The position numbers and the translations under genes are program-made. Below, piece by piece: positions 36,950 to 44,276 of a stretch of 64,000 nt of DNA (within the stretch, counting starts at the first letter, position 1; each line of letters starts with the position of its first letter). The DNA lies in NCBI RefSeq assembly GCF_016820535.1, contig NZ_JADHDY010000015.1:61481-125480 (forward strand), written 5' to 3'. The stretch comes from Sporosarcina beigongshangi. GTDB lineage: Bacteria; Actinomycetota; Actinomycetes; Actinomycetales; Micrococcaceae. Under the pieces are notes generated by a model, which saw nothing but the letters and a program-made list of their open reading frames with translations, did not search any database and was not told the DNA's origin.

Positions 36950-37206
36950 GCGCCACGCCGGCCATGGGGCTTGTGCCGGTGACGGCGCCGTCCTCGCGCA
37001 GCTGCCACAGCGGCGCACCGTTGGCGGCCTCCGTCATGTTCAGAAGTCGTCTGCACAAATTTCAGCACTTGTCTGCATTGCCTGGAAATGCCCGTAGGCA
37101 GAAACTCGTTCGGGACGCCGTGTCTGGCTTCGCAGTTTTTGTGTGCTCAGGCCGTTGGAGGTGACCGATCCTGTAGCCTCGGGTGAGACTGCCATTGGGG
37201 AGAAAA
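36950..37206 (-). pseudogene. Gene-free gap with a possible 5' gene remnant
   Basis: No intact gene lies in this 257-nt interval. On the minus strand from about 37039 down to 36955 the reading starts MTEAANGAPLWQLREDG and runs on with protein-like composition into the 3' end of the aminotransferase gene, where it loses sense. This may be the surviving start of a gene cut off when the adjacent accessory DNA arrived or was rearranged. The evidence is composition only. Confidence 0.2.
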
Positions 37207-37590
37207 ATGAAAAGCAAATCACTTTCGCTCGTTGCCGCGGCCGGCATTACTATTCTTCTGCTTAGTGGCTGTTCTGGGCAGACAGGGCTCAGGGCACTGG
37301 ACACAGAGGCCACACCCGCTGACACGTTGCCTGCGGGCGTCAATTTGTCGGCGGAAGTGAATAGGGATAGTTCTCGCCTGCTTGCCACCGAGGAGGGTGT
37401 GCGATTCTTTGGTGTCCAAAGTGACGATGCCAGGACGACCTGCGTGGCGGTTGTTCCGCCCGGCGAGTCTCCTGATTGGCAGGTAGGTTGTGGAGACACA
37501 AGAATCAGTGGTGAAATCCTTAGAATGTCGTCGTTGAGCGTGGGGTATTCAACCATCCTTTTAGGTGATGACGCCGACATCGGGAACTAG
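37207..37590 (+). CDS. Small lipoprotein, probably frameshifted near its end
   Basis: A 127-residue predicted lipoprotein. It has a signal peptide with a basic start (MKSKS), a hydrophobic core and the lipobox LLSGC (Cys about 23). The mature part has two cysteines (TTCVAVV and QVGCGD) that could form a disulfide. GGGGAGA precedes ATG 37207. The frame stops at 37588-37590, but the next frame continues without a break as LEPGWTKIADNILISDH to a TGA at 37638-37640. Adding one G to the GGG run at 37582-37584 would join the two. This is either a recent inactivating deletion or a sequencing error. No function is known. Confidence 0.6.
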   Translation: MKSKSLSLVAAAGITILLLSGCSGQTGLRALDTEATPADTLPAGVNLSAEVNRDSSRLLATEEGVRFFGVQSDDARTTCVAVVPPGESPDWQVGCGDTRISGEILRMSSLSVGYSTILLGDDADIGN

Positions 37591-37640
37591 AGCCGGGCTG
37601 GACCAAGATCGCAGACAACATCCTCATCTCCGATCACTGA

Positions 37641-37789
37641 GGGTCCGCAAACGGCTATTTCTTTGCACCCAAGGGCAGAACGGCGGATCCCGTGTCCACG
37701 AGGGAACCCTGACCGGGGCTATGTCTTGTCGGTTGCCAGGTCTCAGGCGCCTGAGTATCCACAGCGTATTTCTGGTTAGTGGATCGGGT
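37641..37789. other. Short gene-free interval with a 14-bp palindrome
   Basis: No coding signal is convincing. The perfect palindrome CTCAGGCGCCTGAG lies at 37742-37755, just beyond the convergent stop of the MarR-like gene, and could act as a small terminator or protein site. Confidence 0.4.
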
Positions 37790-38152
37790 CTAGACGGGTT
37801 CAAAATTTCCGAGGTGGTAGAAGTCGCTTACACCCTGCAAAAACTGAATGATCGTCTCTAACTCACGACGATCGAAGGTTCGCGTCAATGCGTCGAACTC
37901 ATCATCGGCGCGGCCGTAGAGAACCTGAAGAGGTGCGATTCTCTCAGGCATCAATTCGGGCACCGTCTTGCGCCGATCGGTCGCATCAGTCGTCCGACGA
38001 AGGTAGCCTGCAGCCTCCAAGCGGTCGACGAGCTTGGTCACGGTGCTGGTCGGCATCCCAGTGACCTCGCTGATCTGGCGCGGGGTTCGCAAATCCTCGC
38101 GCAGCACCGAATTAGGCGTCAAGCGCAGGTACTGGATCGACCTAACAGACAT
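37790..38152 (-). CDS. MarR-like regulator, apparently missing its N-terminus
   Basis: A 120-residue protein that starts within the second helix of a MarR fold. It keeps the recognition helix and wing (TPRQISEVTGMPTSTVTKLVDRLEA is the helix-turn-helix, then GYLRRTTDATDRR) and the C-terminal dimerisation helix. Complete MarR proteins are 140-170 residues with a first helix of 30-40 residues before this point. An in-frame stop lies only four codons upstream of the ATG. The wing also looks slightly altered. It is either a truncated pseudogene or a DNA-binding fragment. It sits among other damaged genes. Confidence 0.6.
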   Translation of the reverse strand: MSVRSIQYLRLTPNSVLREDLRTPRQISEVTGMPTSTVTKLVDRLEAAGYLRRTTDATDRRKTVPELMPERIAPLQVLYGRADDEFDALTRTFDRRELETIIQFLQGVSDFYHLGNFEPV

Positions 38153-38251
38153 CCACTGCGATCAAGCCGGCGAGGAATCAAACCACAGCGGAAGCACTCG
38201 TGTGTAGCCCTCTGACGGGATGGTCGTAGGAATCCTAAGGATTCGCATTTC

Positions 38252-38791
38252 TTAGTCTTCTGGTGGCTGTTTCGCTTGCAACAGCAACCCCACGCCGCCG
38301 GTAAAGCTGGTCGTATGAAATTTCGCTGCCCTGGCAACTTCAGCGAACCCCCATTGACGATGAAGATCGATCGATGCCTGGTTGGTTGGGTTGACGATAT
38401 ACCAAGCCGAATCTGCGCGTGCCCAGATCCAGTCCAATCGCACTTGAGTCAATGCGCGGGCTATCCCGTGGCGCCTGAACTCGGGGAGTACTGTAACTCC
38501 GCCCAAGTAGTGCCCACCGGGCGCCTGTCCGTCGGCGAACGACCAGAAGTGAGTCTTGCCCCACCCGACAAGGCTGCCATCGACGGATGCGACAACGACC
38601 ATTCGGTTGTCGTCAAGAATTGCCGCGGCAAAGGCCACAACGTCAGCAGGCGAACGGCCCGCTTTGGTGTCGATGTCACGGATCGCATCGATGTCACCGC
38701 TCGTGGCCAGTCTGACGTCCACTGGCCCAGCCAACAATGTGCCATCTGGACGTTGGTGGGGTAAGTACTCAGCAAACCCGCTGCCTGTCAT
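38252..38791 (-). CDS. GNAT family N-acetyltransferase
   Basis: A 179-residue acetyltransferase. The acetyl-CoA pyrophosphate loop appears as VTVLPEFRRHGIARALT (RRxGIA pattern). Upstream strands VDVRLATSGDIDAIRDID and MVVVASVDGSLVGWG and the late NPTNQASIDLHRQWGFAEV block are typical. The acceptor could be a small molecule, a peptide or an antibiotic; the sequence does not say. ATG 38791 opens the frame, with a GAGG-like stretch upstream. It lies 99 nt before the truncated MarR gene on the same strand, so they may once have formed an operon. Confidence 0.75.
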   Translation of the reverse strand: MTGSGFAEYLPHQRPDGTLLAGPVDVRLATSGDIDAIRDIDTKAGRSPADVVAFAAAILDDNRMVVVASVDGSLVGWGKTHFWSFADGQAPGGHYLGGVTVLPEFRRHGIARALTQVRLDWIWARADSAWYIVNPTNQASIDLHRQWGFAEVARAAKFHTTSFTGGVGLLLQAKQPPED

Positions 38792-38969
38792 CCTTCGATC
38801 CGCTCCTCACTCTTAGCCTGTTTTCAAGTATCGCCGAACTCTCAGTGCCGCCAATCAAAAAGGGCTCGCGAATCGTCGTCACCGCCCACTCGAGGAACAC
38901 TAACCGGGACAGAATTGTTGCGTGATGCTGTCGGTGCCTTGATTCTTGGCAAAAAATTGGCCTTGGAGT

Positions 38970-39347
38970 TCAACCCAAGACCGTGACCAACCATGCCAAA
39001 TACCCCATGGTCACAACCCCGGTCGCCACTGCGATTATCTGCCGAGGAGGCAATCCGTGTCGTAGCGCCATGGGCCACGTTCCCCATGCTGCGCCTGCCA
39101 ACACGGCCAGAACCGAGACTAAGCCGATTAATGTTGCCCAGGATTCCTCCCCGTCGTTCGACGTCGGATCACCAACCCAGATCCCCAGTTTCCCACCCAA
39201 CGCTTGGACACCAAAGCCCAAGAACAGTGCTGGGACTAACAACAGCACAGCAGCACCGGCATAGATGAGCACCAGGTAGACGATCCCCAGCAACTTCTTG
39301 TCCCGACGTGTTGGGATATTGGTTTCAGCCTCCATGATCTGAATCAT
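38970..39347 (-). CDS. Small membrane protein
   Basis: A 125-residue protein (from ATG 39347; ATG 39386 or 39335 are alternatives without a better ribosome binding site). It has three hydrophobic segments: about residues 20-45, 70-90 and 103-122. The region between the first two, with WVGDPTSNDGEE, is the only polar loop. No family is recognised. Base composition is lower in GC than the flanking core genes. Nothing in the neighbourhood suggests its role. Confidence 0.5.
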   Translation of the reverse strand: MIQIMEAETNIPTRRDKKLLGIVYLVLIYAGAAVLLLVPALFLGFGVQALGGKLGIWVGDPTSNDGEESWATLIGLVSVLAVLAGAAWGTWPMALRHGLPPRQIIAVATGVVTMGYLAWLVTVLG

Positions 39348-39630
39348 TCCACAGACTTCGCCGTGGACCTCGTCGGATGCACTCATGCCAGATGGAGTCA
39401 GCCAACACGGCATCGTTGGGCCGAAAATGCATGAACAAGTTTGCTTGGATGCCTCTTGGGCTGTCCCTTAGTCGAACCCTTGCCGGCGCTGCATTTGCTT
39501 GGGGAGGCGAACCCATTTGTTGGGAGCAGCGCGTCCGGGCAATCAAGGCAACTTCATTCTTGGTAGCCTCAAGCAGAAGCTGAATGTACCAGCAGAGCAT
39601 CATCCAATTGTCTTTGAACTTGGGAGAAGA

Positions 39631-39915
39631 ATGATCAGCGTTTTGGTGGGATGTTCGGTAGCGCCGACGAATCTCGACGAGGCTCTCCACGTCTATCGGG
39701 AGTTGGCTGCCGCCACTCTTAGAGAGCCCGGATGCGTAAGCTACGAGCTCCTTCAGCTTCGCGATGATCCTTGTGAATTAATGCTTGCGGAACGATGGCT
39801 CTCGCAAGAGCATCTGGACGCGCACACACGAACAGATCATTTCCTTGAAGCCATGCACAAGCTCGAAACTCTGGAGACGGCTGCGCCAGCGCTGATCTAC
39901 ACCAGAGCGGTCTAG
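39631..39915 (+). CDS. Antibiotic biosynthesis monooxygenase (ABM) domain protein
   Basis: A 94-residue dimeric ferredoxin-like fold protein of the ABM/YgiN group. The pattern is an N-terminal strand (MISVLVGCSV), a helix with LATTLREPGC-like sequence (AAATLREPGCVSYELLQ), then LMLAERWLSQEHLDAHTRTDHF, the classic second half with its conserved tryptophan-free helix and histidines. Members act as cofactor-free quinol oxygenases or unknown small-molecule enzymes. GGGAGAAG directly precedes ATG 39631; the frame upstream lacks sense. The 280 nt before it hold only weak opposite-strand frames. Confidence 0.75.
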   Translation: MISVLVGCSVAPTNLDEALHVYRELAAATLREPGCVSYELLQLRDDPCELMLAERWLSQEHLDAHTRTDHFLEAMHKLETLETAAPALIYTRAV

Positions 39916-39993
39916 TCCAGGAAGCCACCGACGGTTGCTGCCATTGCGTGCATATGGTGGGCACAGTATGGGGTCAGCCCGCAGCACCAACCT

Positions 39994-40668
39994 CTACCGG
40001 ACGGCTGAAACCACCCCGGGCCGGATGATCTGTGGCGAATCGAAGTCAGAGTTGTCCACGACGAACGTGGCGCGTTCCCAGGGTCGTGCAGCTTCGAAGT
40101 AGAGTCGCTGTCCCCCGATGTAACGGCGCATCATGGGGTGTTCGGGGTCGGGGTGGCTGCCGTTCCGAATAGCCATTCGCGCAGCGGTTTCGGTGAAGGG
40201 AACGTCCAGGAACACCGATGCATCCCAGTGGGAGGCGAGTTCATCGCGGTGCAGGAACATGCCTTCCACCACTACCAATGCATCCGACGGCGCCCAGCGG
40301 GCCTCCATCTGTGCCATTCCGTCGGTCTCCGGGTCGTAGGATGCCGGCGAGTACCAGCCGTCCCCGTGCGGGCCGAGGCTTGCGAGCAATTGTTCATAGA
40401 AAGCTGCGTAGTTGTAGGTGTCTTCCCAGAATCCTTCGGGGGAAGTGCGGCCTTTGGCATGCCTGACGGGTGGGGGGTTCAGGAAGTCGTCCATGTGGAT
40501 GACGATCACTGGTCGACCATGGATCTCGTTCACCAGGTTGGCGGCGAAGGATGTCTTGCCGCTGCCGTCGACGCCGTCGATTGCCACCAATCGGCGACCG
40601 GGCCCGATGGCGCTGAGAATGTCGTTTGCCAGTGCTCGCATGAACTTTTCCATAGTGCCATTTTCCAT
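39994..40668 (-). CDS. P-loop uridine-kinase-like protein
   Basis: A 224-residue nucleoside/pantothenate-kinase-type P-loop protein. Walker A GVDGSGKTS is at about 32-40. VIVIHMDDFLNPP supplies the substrate-binding aspartates. Next come FWEDTYNYAAF and VVVEGMFLHRDELA, then a lid segment (ETAARMAIRNGSH) and an MRRYIGGQRLYFE region typical of uridine-kinase relatives. The exact phosphate acceptor is uncertain. ATG 40668 is used; ATG 40653 or GTG 40704 are possible. It is a complete-looking gene within the otherwise degraded segment. Confidence 0.7.
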   Translation of the reverse strand: MENGTMEKFMRALANDILSAIGPGRRLVAIDGVDGSGKTSFAANLVNEIHGRPVIVIHMDDFLNPPPVRHAKGRTSPEGFWEDTYNYAAFYEQLLASLGPHGDGWYSPASYDPETDGMAQMEARWAPSDALVVVEGMFLHRDELASHWDASVFLDVPFTETAARMAIRNGSHPDPEHPMMRRYIGGQRLYFEAARPWERATFVVDNSDFDSPQIIRPGVVSAVR

Positions 40669-40770
40669 GACGTGGCCGTTAGCCAGTGACCGATGGCGGA
40701 ACACTCACTGGGACGGCCTGCAGCACACAAGACCTCCCTCATCATTAGCAGCCCAGCCATGGTCGAAAGT

Positions 40771-40814
40771 GACAAGCGCACTCGACACGGTATTGCGTGT
40801 AAAGCACGCTTGTC
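40771..40814. promoter_or_regulatory. 44-bp nested dyad just before the XRE gene
   Basis: GACAAGCG (40771-40778) pairs with CGCTTGTC (40807-40814). ACACG (40785-40789) pairs with CGTGT (40796-40800). Both pairs share the exact centre 40792.5. The dyad ends 2 nt before the ATG of the XRE gene and overlaps GTGACA (40769-40774), a possible -35. This is what an autoregulatory operator of a Cro/CI-type repressor looks like. Confidence 0.6.
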
Positions 40815-40816
40815 AT

Positions 40817-41202
40817 ATGAAATCCGAGATAAGAGTTAGGCATCAAGGCGCTGGCCTTTCCCAAGCCTCACTAGGTGAGGCTTGGGCGTTTCTCGCCAGA
40901 CCATAAACGCCATTGAGACAGGGCGCCATGACCCTTCCTTGGTCCTTGCCGTTCGTCTAGCCCGATACTTTGGGTCCACCGGTGAGGAAGTGTTTCACAT
41001 TGCAGACCACTCACCGTTCGCCCGTCTCGTCCACAAACGTCGTGCTGGTCAGCACCCTCTTGGCTGGAGCAATTGCCGCCGCACTCACACAAAATTGGTT
41101 CGGTGCAATTCTGTTGCTTGCCGGCGGCCTATTCGGACTGAGCGCCGCACTGTACGCGCACCGACCAAACTCTCGCGACATCACTCGCCTCAATGCTATT
41201 GA
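40817..41202 (+). pseudogene. XRE-family regulator broken by a single-base frameshift
   Basis: The first frame gives MKSEIRVRHQGAGLSQASLGEA and then derails (stop TAA near 40906). The next frame picks up exactly where expected with LGVSRQTINAIETGRHDPS, then LAVRLARYFGSTGEEVFHIADH. Together they form the short Cro/CI-like helix-turn-helix proteins of about 70 residues usually paired with a membrane protein. One missing base after GAGGC (about 40880) accounts for the break. Homology is recognisable to about 41015; the second frame stays open to 41202, over the next gene. It is a recent pseudogene or a sequencing error. Confidence 0.75.
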
Positions 41203-41401
41203 ATACCGTGACGAACGAGACCGCGCCCTTGCAACGCAAGGGTTTGCAGCTGTCGGCGCTGCAGCCCGGATATTCACCGTTCTCGAGGTCGTGCTCGCCA
41301 TGGTCTTTTTCAACCAGCTTGTTGCAATGGCCTGCTCACAACTGCTTGGCCTGTGCATCGTCTGGGGCATTGCGAACTCAAATGCCGTGGAACGAAGCTG
41401 A
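40982..41401 (+). CDS. Membrane protein paired with the XRE regulator
   Basis: About 139 residues with two paired hydrophobic blocks: VVLVSTLLAGAIAAAL plus FGAILLLAGGLFGLSAAL, then after a polar loop (RDITRLNAIEYRDERDRALA) VVLAMVFFNQLVAMA plus LLGLCIVWGIA. The arrangement and the ERD-rich loop resemble DUF2178-type proteins that are commonly encoded right after small XRE repressors and overlap them. The start is uncertain: GTG 40982, TTG 41000 and GTG 41041 are all in frame and none has a clear ribosome binding site. Function is unknown; such pairs are thought to sense membrane or envelope cues. Confidence 0.55.
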   Translation: MRKCFTLQTTHRSPVSSTNVVLVSTLLAGAIAAALTQNWFGAILLLAGGLFGLSAALYAHRPNSRDITRLNAIEYRDERDRALATQGFAAVGAAARIFTVLEVVLAMVFFNQLVAMACSQLLGLCIVWGIANSNAVERS

Positions 41402-41426
41402 ATCAACCCGCCCGTAATCCGGCCTC

Positions 41427-41624
41427 TCACCGGCCTAACAGGCTCCTGAGCTGCATCATTGTAAATTCCAGCCCACCACCGTCCCGTATGACCCGTCCAG
41501 TGAAGTGGACAGTGATGGGGCGGACGCCATACGACACACCATTTCTCATGTCCAAGATACTGATCGGCTGTGCGTGACCACCGAAGCGCAAGACGCCATT
41601 GCCCTGCGTGACGCCTAGCTGCAC
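41427..41624 (-). CDS. Small unknown ORF or gene fragment
   Basis: A 65-residue reading (GTG 41624) with ordinary protein composition: GNGVLRFGGHAQPISIL, then MRNGVSYGVRPITVHFTGR. It lacks a ribosome binding site or promoter box and resembles the C-terminal part of something larger. The remaining sequence from 41402 to 41753 shows no other convincing gene, so this 350-nt stretch probably marks the right edge of the decayed segment. Confidence 0.3.
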   Translation of the reverse strand: MQLGVTQGNGVLRFGGHAQPISILDMRNGVSYGVRPITVHFTGRVIRDGGGLEFTMMQLRSLLGR

Positions 41625-41753
41625 TTGAGAAGAGTTGTGCAGACGAGTGTTGAAAATGGCTGCCTCGCTGGCGCATGTCCGACGTCGTCCGCAGCTTTGG
41701 GCTCCGAAAGGAACGGATCTGTGAGCAGGATACCTGGCCGGTTTCTTGCTTGC

Positions 41754-42446
41754 CTACAGGCCCACGGCCTCCCCCAAGGCAGACAGCTGGAGTTCAAAGA
41801 GTGCAGCAGGGTCGCCAAACGTCCCGGGGCCGTACTGGCCAAAGACCTCGAAACTGACCATTCCAAACAATGCAGCCCAGACCATGACCCCGCGGGCCAG
41901 AAAGGCATCCGGAAGCGAGATTCCCATCTCGGCGCGGATGGCCGCAAAGCTGTCCTCCAACGCGGCGGGAATAGCCGAACCAGGCAAATCGTCGCGGCCG
42001 GCCGCGCCATGTGCCCCGTCCAGGATGTGCACCAGCCGGACCACCACCCGAGTTCCGGGGCCCGTGGTCTGCTCCGCTGGCGCCTCGTAGCCGGGAACCG
42101 GCGAGCCGAACAGCAGTCCGTAGCGGGCGGGCTCGGCCAGGGCCCACGACCGCACGGCCCGGCTCAACGCCCGAAACTGCGCACTAAAATCATCCGAGGC
42201 AACTCCCGCCAGGGCACCGTCCACCGCATCGCCCAGGTCTGTGTAGCCGTCAACCACCAGCAGCGTCAGCAGTTCGTCGCGGCTCTTGACATATCTGTAG
42301 ACAGCGGAGGACACCACGCCAAGGTCGCGCGCCACGGCACGCAGCGACAGTCCGGCGGCCCCGTGGACGGCCAGGTGGCTGCGGCCTATGGACAGGATCT
42401 CATTCATGGTTTGTGCCCGTGCACGTTCCCGCGGTGTTTGAGTCAT
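41754..42446 (-). CDS. TetR family regulator with WHG-type C-terminal domain
   Basis: A 230-residue repressor. The helix-turn-helix covers about residues 12-58 (RAQTMNEILSIGRSHLAVHG, then LSLRAVARDLGVVSSAVYRYV). The C-terminal part has the LAEPARYGLLFGSPVPGYEAP segment typical of TetR proteins with a WHG domain. ATG 42446 (MTQTPRERAR) is preferred over an upstream in-frame ATG. It is divergent from the NmrA-like gene. Two copies of the operator-like GAGCANNGCTC sequence lie between them, so it very likely represses that gene and possibly itself. Confidence 0.85.
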   Translation of the reverse strand: MTQTPRERARAQTMNEILSIGRSHLAVHGAAGLSLRAVARDLGVVSSAVYRYVKSRDELLTLLVVDGYTDLGDAVDGALAGVASDDFSAQFRALSRAVRSWALAEPARYGLLFGSPVPGYEAPAEQTTGPGTRVVVRLVHILDGAHGAAGRDDLPGSAIPAALEDSFAAIRAEMGISLPDAFLARGVMVWAALFGMVSFEVFGQYGPGTFGDPAALFELQLSALGEAVGL

Positions 42447-42488
42447 GGACCCATTTTTGATCAATTCAAGATCACCGTCAACTTAAGT

Positions 42489-42547
42489 GAGCACCGCTCT
42501 TGACGCGCCATCCGAGGTATCGCATAGTTAATGAGAGAGCACTGCTC
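42489..42547. promoter_or_regulatory. Twin operators and promoter between TetR and NmrA-like genes
   Basis: GAGCACCGCTC (42489-42499) and GAGCACTGCTC (42537-42547) are two near-identical palindromic sites whose starts lie 48 bp apart. Between them is a good plus-strand promoter, TTGACG (42500-42505), 17 bp, CATAGT (42523-42528). One site abuts the -35 and the other lies just past the start of transcription. A further inverted pair, TGATC-N7-GATCA (42458-42474), sits near the TetR start. Confidence 0.65.
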
Positions 42548-42588
42548 ACAAGCCACCCATCCGTCCCACCATATGAAGCGAGCACACC

Positions 42589-43518
42589 ATGAATCACATC
42601 AAGATCGTCACCGGCGCCGGCCCTGTCGGCTGGACGGTTGCCAGCCAGCTGGCGGAGGCGGGCCACCGTGTCCGCGTCCTGACCCGGTCGGGCACGGGAC
42701 CGGCCCACCCGCTGGTTGAGCGGATCCGCGCAGACGCCGGCAATCCGGCAGAACTGGCTCCCGCCTTGGCCGGGGCCGATGCGGTGTTCCACTGCATCCA
42801 CGGCTCGCGGTACAGCGCGGATGTGTGGCGCCGGGAGCTTCCCGGAGCCGAGCGGGTCGTGCTCACGGCGGCAGGCAACGCGGGCGCCGTCGTGATTTTT
42901 CCGGAGAGCCTCTATTCCTACAGCAGCCCGGAAGAGGTCATGGCACAGGACAGTCCGCGGCTGGCGGCAGGCGGAAAGCGCGGCGTGCGCACCGAGTTGC
43001 TGGCAAGGAGGGCCGCATCTGACACGCCGACGGTGAGCGTCGTGGCGTCGGACTTTTTTGGCCCGCGGGTGCGCAACGCCCATGCCGGCGACCGCATGGT
43101 TCCGCTGGTCCTTGAAGGCAGAAGGGTGCAGGTGCTGGGCAGCCTGAACATGCCGCACTCGTTCACGTACGTGCCGGACCTGGCCGCGGCGATGATCCGC
43201 GCCGCCGAACTCCCGCAGCTATGGAACTCAGTCCTGCATGCGCCCACCAACCCGGCGGCCACCCAGCGGGAGATGGCAGCGGCATTCGCGGCTGCGGCGG
43301 GGGTTCCTGCGCCGAAGGTGGCGGCCATCCCCGGCTGGACGTTGCGGGCCGCCGGGATATTTTCCGCCGACATGCGGGAGCTTGCCGAGCTGCTGTACCA
43401 ATTCCAGGCACCGTTCATCATGGACTCGACCGCGAGCGAGGAACTGCTGGGGCTGGCACCCACCCCGCTGGAGGCCGCCGCCCGGGAGACCGTCCAATGG
43501 TGGCGCAGCAACGCCTAG
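42589..43518 (+). CDS. NAD(P)-binding epimerase/NmrA-like protein
   Basis: A 309-residue atypical SDR. The Rossmann motif VTGAGPVGWTVASQL starts at residue 7. RVLTRSGTG follows strand 2, and DAVFHCIHGSRYSADVWRREL and PHSFTYVPDLAAAMIRAAE are typical of NmrA/epimerase proteins. The usual YxxxK is not obvious (SLYSYSSPEEVM), so it may be a redox sensor or a divergent reductase. It is controlled by the divergent TetR through the twin operator described here. The leader is about 55 nt with only a weak AAGCGAG ribosome site. Confidence 0.75.
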   Translation: MNHIKIVTGAGPVGWTVASQLAEAGHRVRVLTRSGTGPAHPLVERIRADAGNPAELAPALAGADAVFHCIHGSRYSADVWRRELPGAERVVLTAAGNAGAVVIFPESLYSYSSPEEVMAQDSPRLAAGGKRGVRTELLARRAASDTPTVSVVASDFFGPRVRNAHAGDRMVPLVLEGRRVQVLGSLNMPHSFTYVPDLAAAMIRAAELPQLWNSVLHAPTNPAATQREMAAAFAAAAGVPAPKVAAIPGWTLRAAGIFSADMRELAELLYQFQAPFIMDSTASEELLGLAPTPLEAAARETVQWWRSNA

Positions 43519-43638
43519 AGTTCACCGGGTGGAGTCCCCAGGCCCTGCCATCAGCAGCGAATACCCGACCCTTCGCCGGCCCGATGCAGACACCCGCGGG
43601 CACATTGCAGCCCGGGGACCGGCGCCAGCTCCGCGGCG

Positions 43639-44148
43639 TCAGTCCCCGGGACGTTCCGCATTCAGGGCAATCTTGCGCAGCAAGGCCGCCAGCTGCTCCC
43701 GTTCGCTGAGGGTCAGCCCGGCCAGCATCTCACGGTCGCGCTCCAAAAAGCGCGGAAACTCCTGGTCCACCAATTCCTCCCCGCGCGCGGTCAGCCGCAT
43801 CAAGACCACGCGGCCGTCTCGTTCCCAGGGCAGGCGCTCAATCAGTCCACGTTTGGCCAGCCGGTCCGCGTTTTTGGTGGTTGATGCACCGCTGAGCATT
43901 GTCGCCGCCGTGACTTCGCTGGCACGCAGGGGCCCGCCGCTGCGTGCCAGCGTGCACAGCACGTCGAATTCAGCGCGTGTCAGGCCCTCGGGCGCCAGGT
44001 GGCGCTCCGTACGGTGGTTGGCCAGTGCCCCGATCCGGGCAATCCGCCCCACCACTTCGATGCTGGCCACGTCCAGGTCCGGACGCGCCTGCGCCCAACC
44101 CCGGCGGGCCCGGTCAACGAAGTCCCCCGCCCCTGCTTCTGCACTCAT
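43639..44148 (-). CDS. MarR family regulator
   Basis: A 169-residue winged-helix regulator. LTRAEFDVLCTLARSGGPLRA is the helix before the reader head. VTAATMLSGASTTKNADRLAKRGLIER is the helix-turn-helix and wing start, and RDGRVVLMRLTARGEELVD is the wing. ATG 44148 has TAGGCT (44156-44161) 7 nt upstream, so it is probably leaderless; the longer frame upstream is not used. It is divergent from a FUSC transporter, with the 18-bp palindrome at 44242-44259 covering the promoter of that gene, which is its likely operator. Confidence 0.85.
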   Translation of the reverse strand: MSAEAGAGDFVDRARRGWAQARPDLDVASIEVVGRIARIGALANHRTERHLAPEGLTRAEFDVLCTLARSGGPLRASEVTAATMLSGASTTKNADRLAKRGLIERLPWERDGRVVLMRLTARGEELVDQEFPRFLERDREMLAGLTLSEREQLAALLRKIALNAERPGD

Positions 44149-44241
44149 GGATCCAAGCCTAGCGGCCGAGGGGCCCGCTGCGAGCGTGCGAGCTGCGGGA
44201 GGACAGCAGGCGCTAGAGATAACACTCACATCCTTCATATC

Positions 44242-44270
44242 TATTTTACTAGTAAAATACTTTGTATGAT
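44242..44270 (+). promoter_or_regulatory. MarR operator overlapping the FUSC promoter
   Basis: TATTTTACTAGTAAAATA (44242-44259) is a perfect 18-bp palindrome, strikingly AT-rich for this genome. TATGAT (44265-44270) follows as a strong -10, and the FUSC ATG is 6 nt further. The palindrome covers the -35 position, so a bound MarR dimer would shut off the leaderless FUSC transcript. Confidence 0.8.
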
Positions 44271-44276
44271 GAAGTC

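Noticed and set aside
39325..39690. 121-codon minus-strand frame and a 68-codon plus-strand frame between the membrane protein and ABM gene
   Set aside because: Neither has a start signal or a recognisable motif, and they overlap each other antisense.
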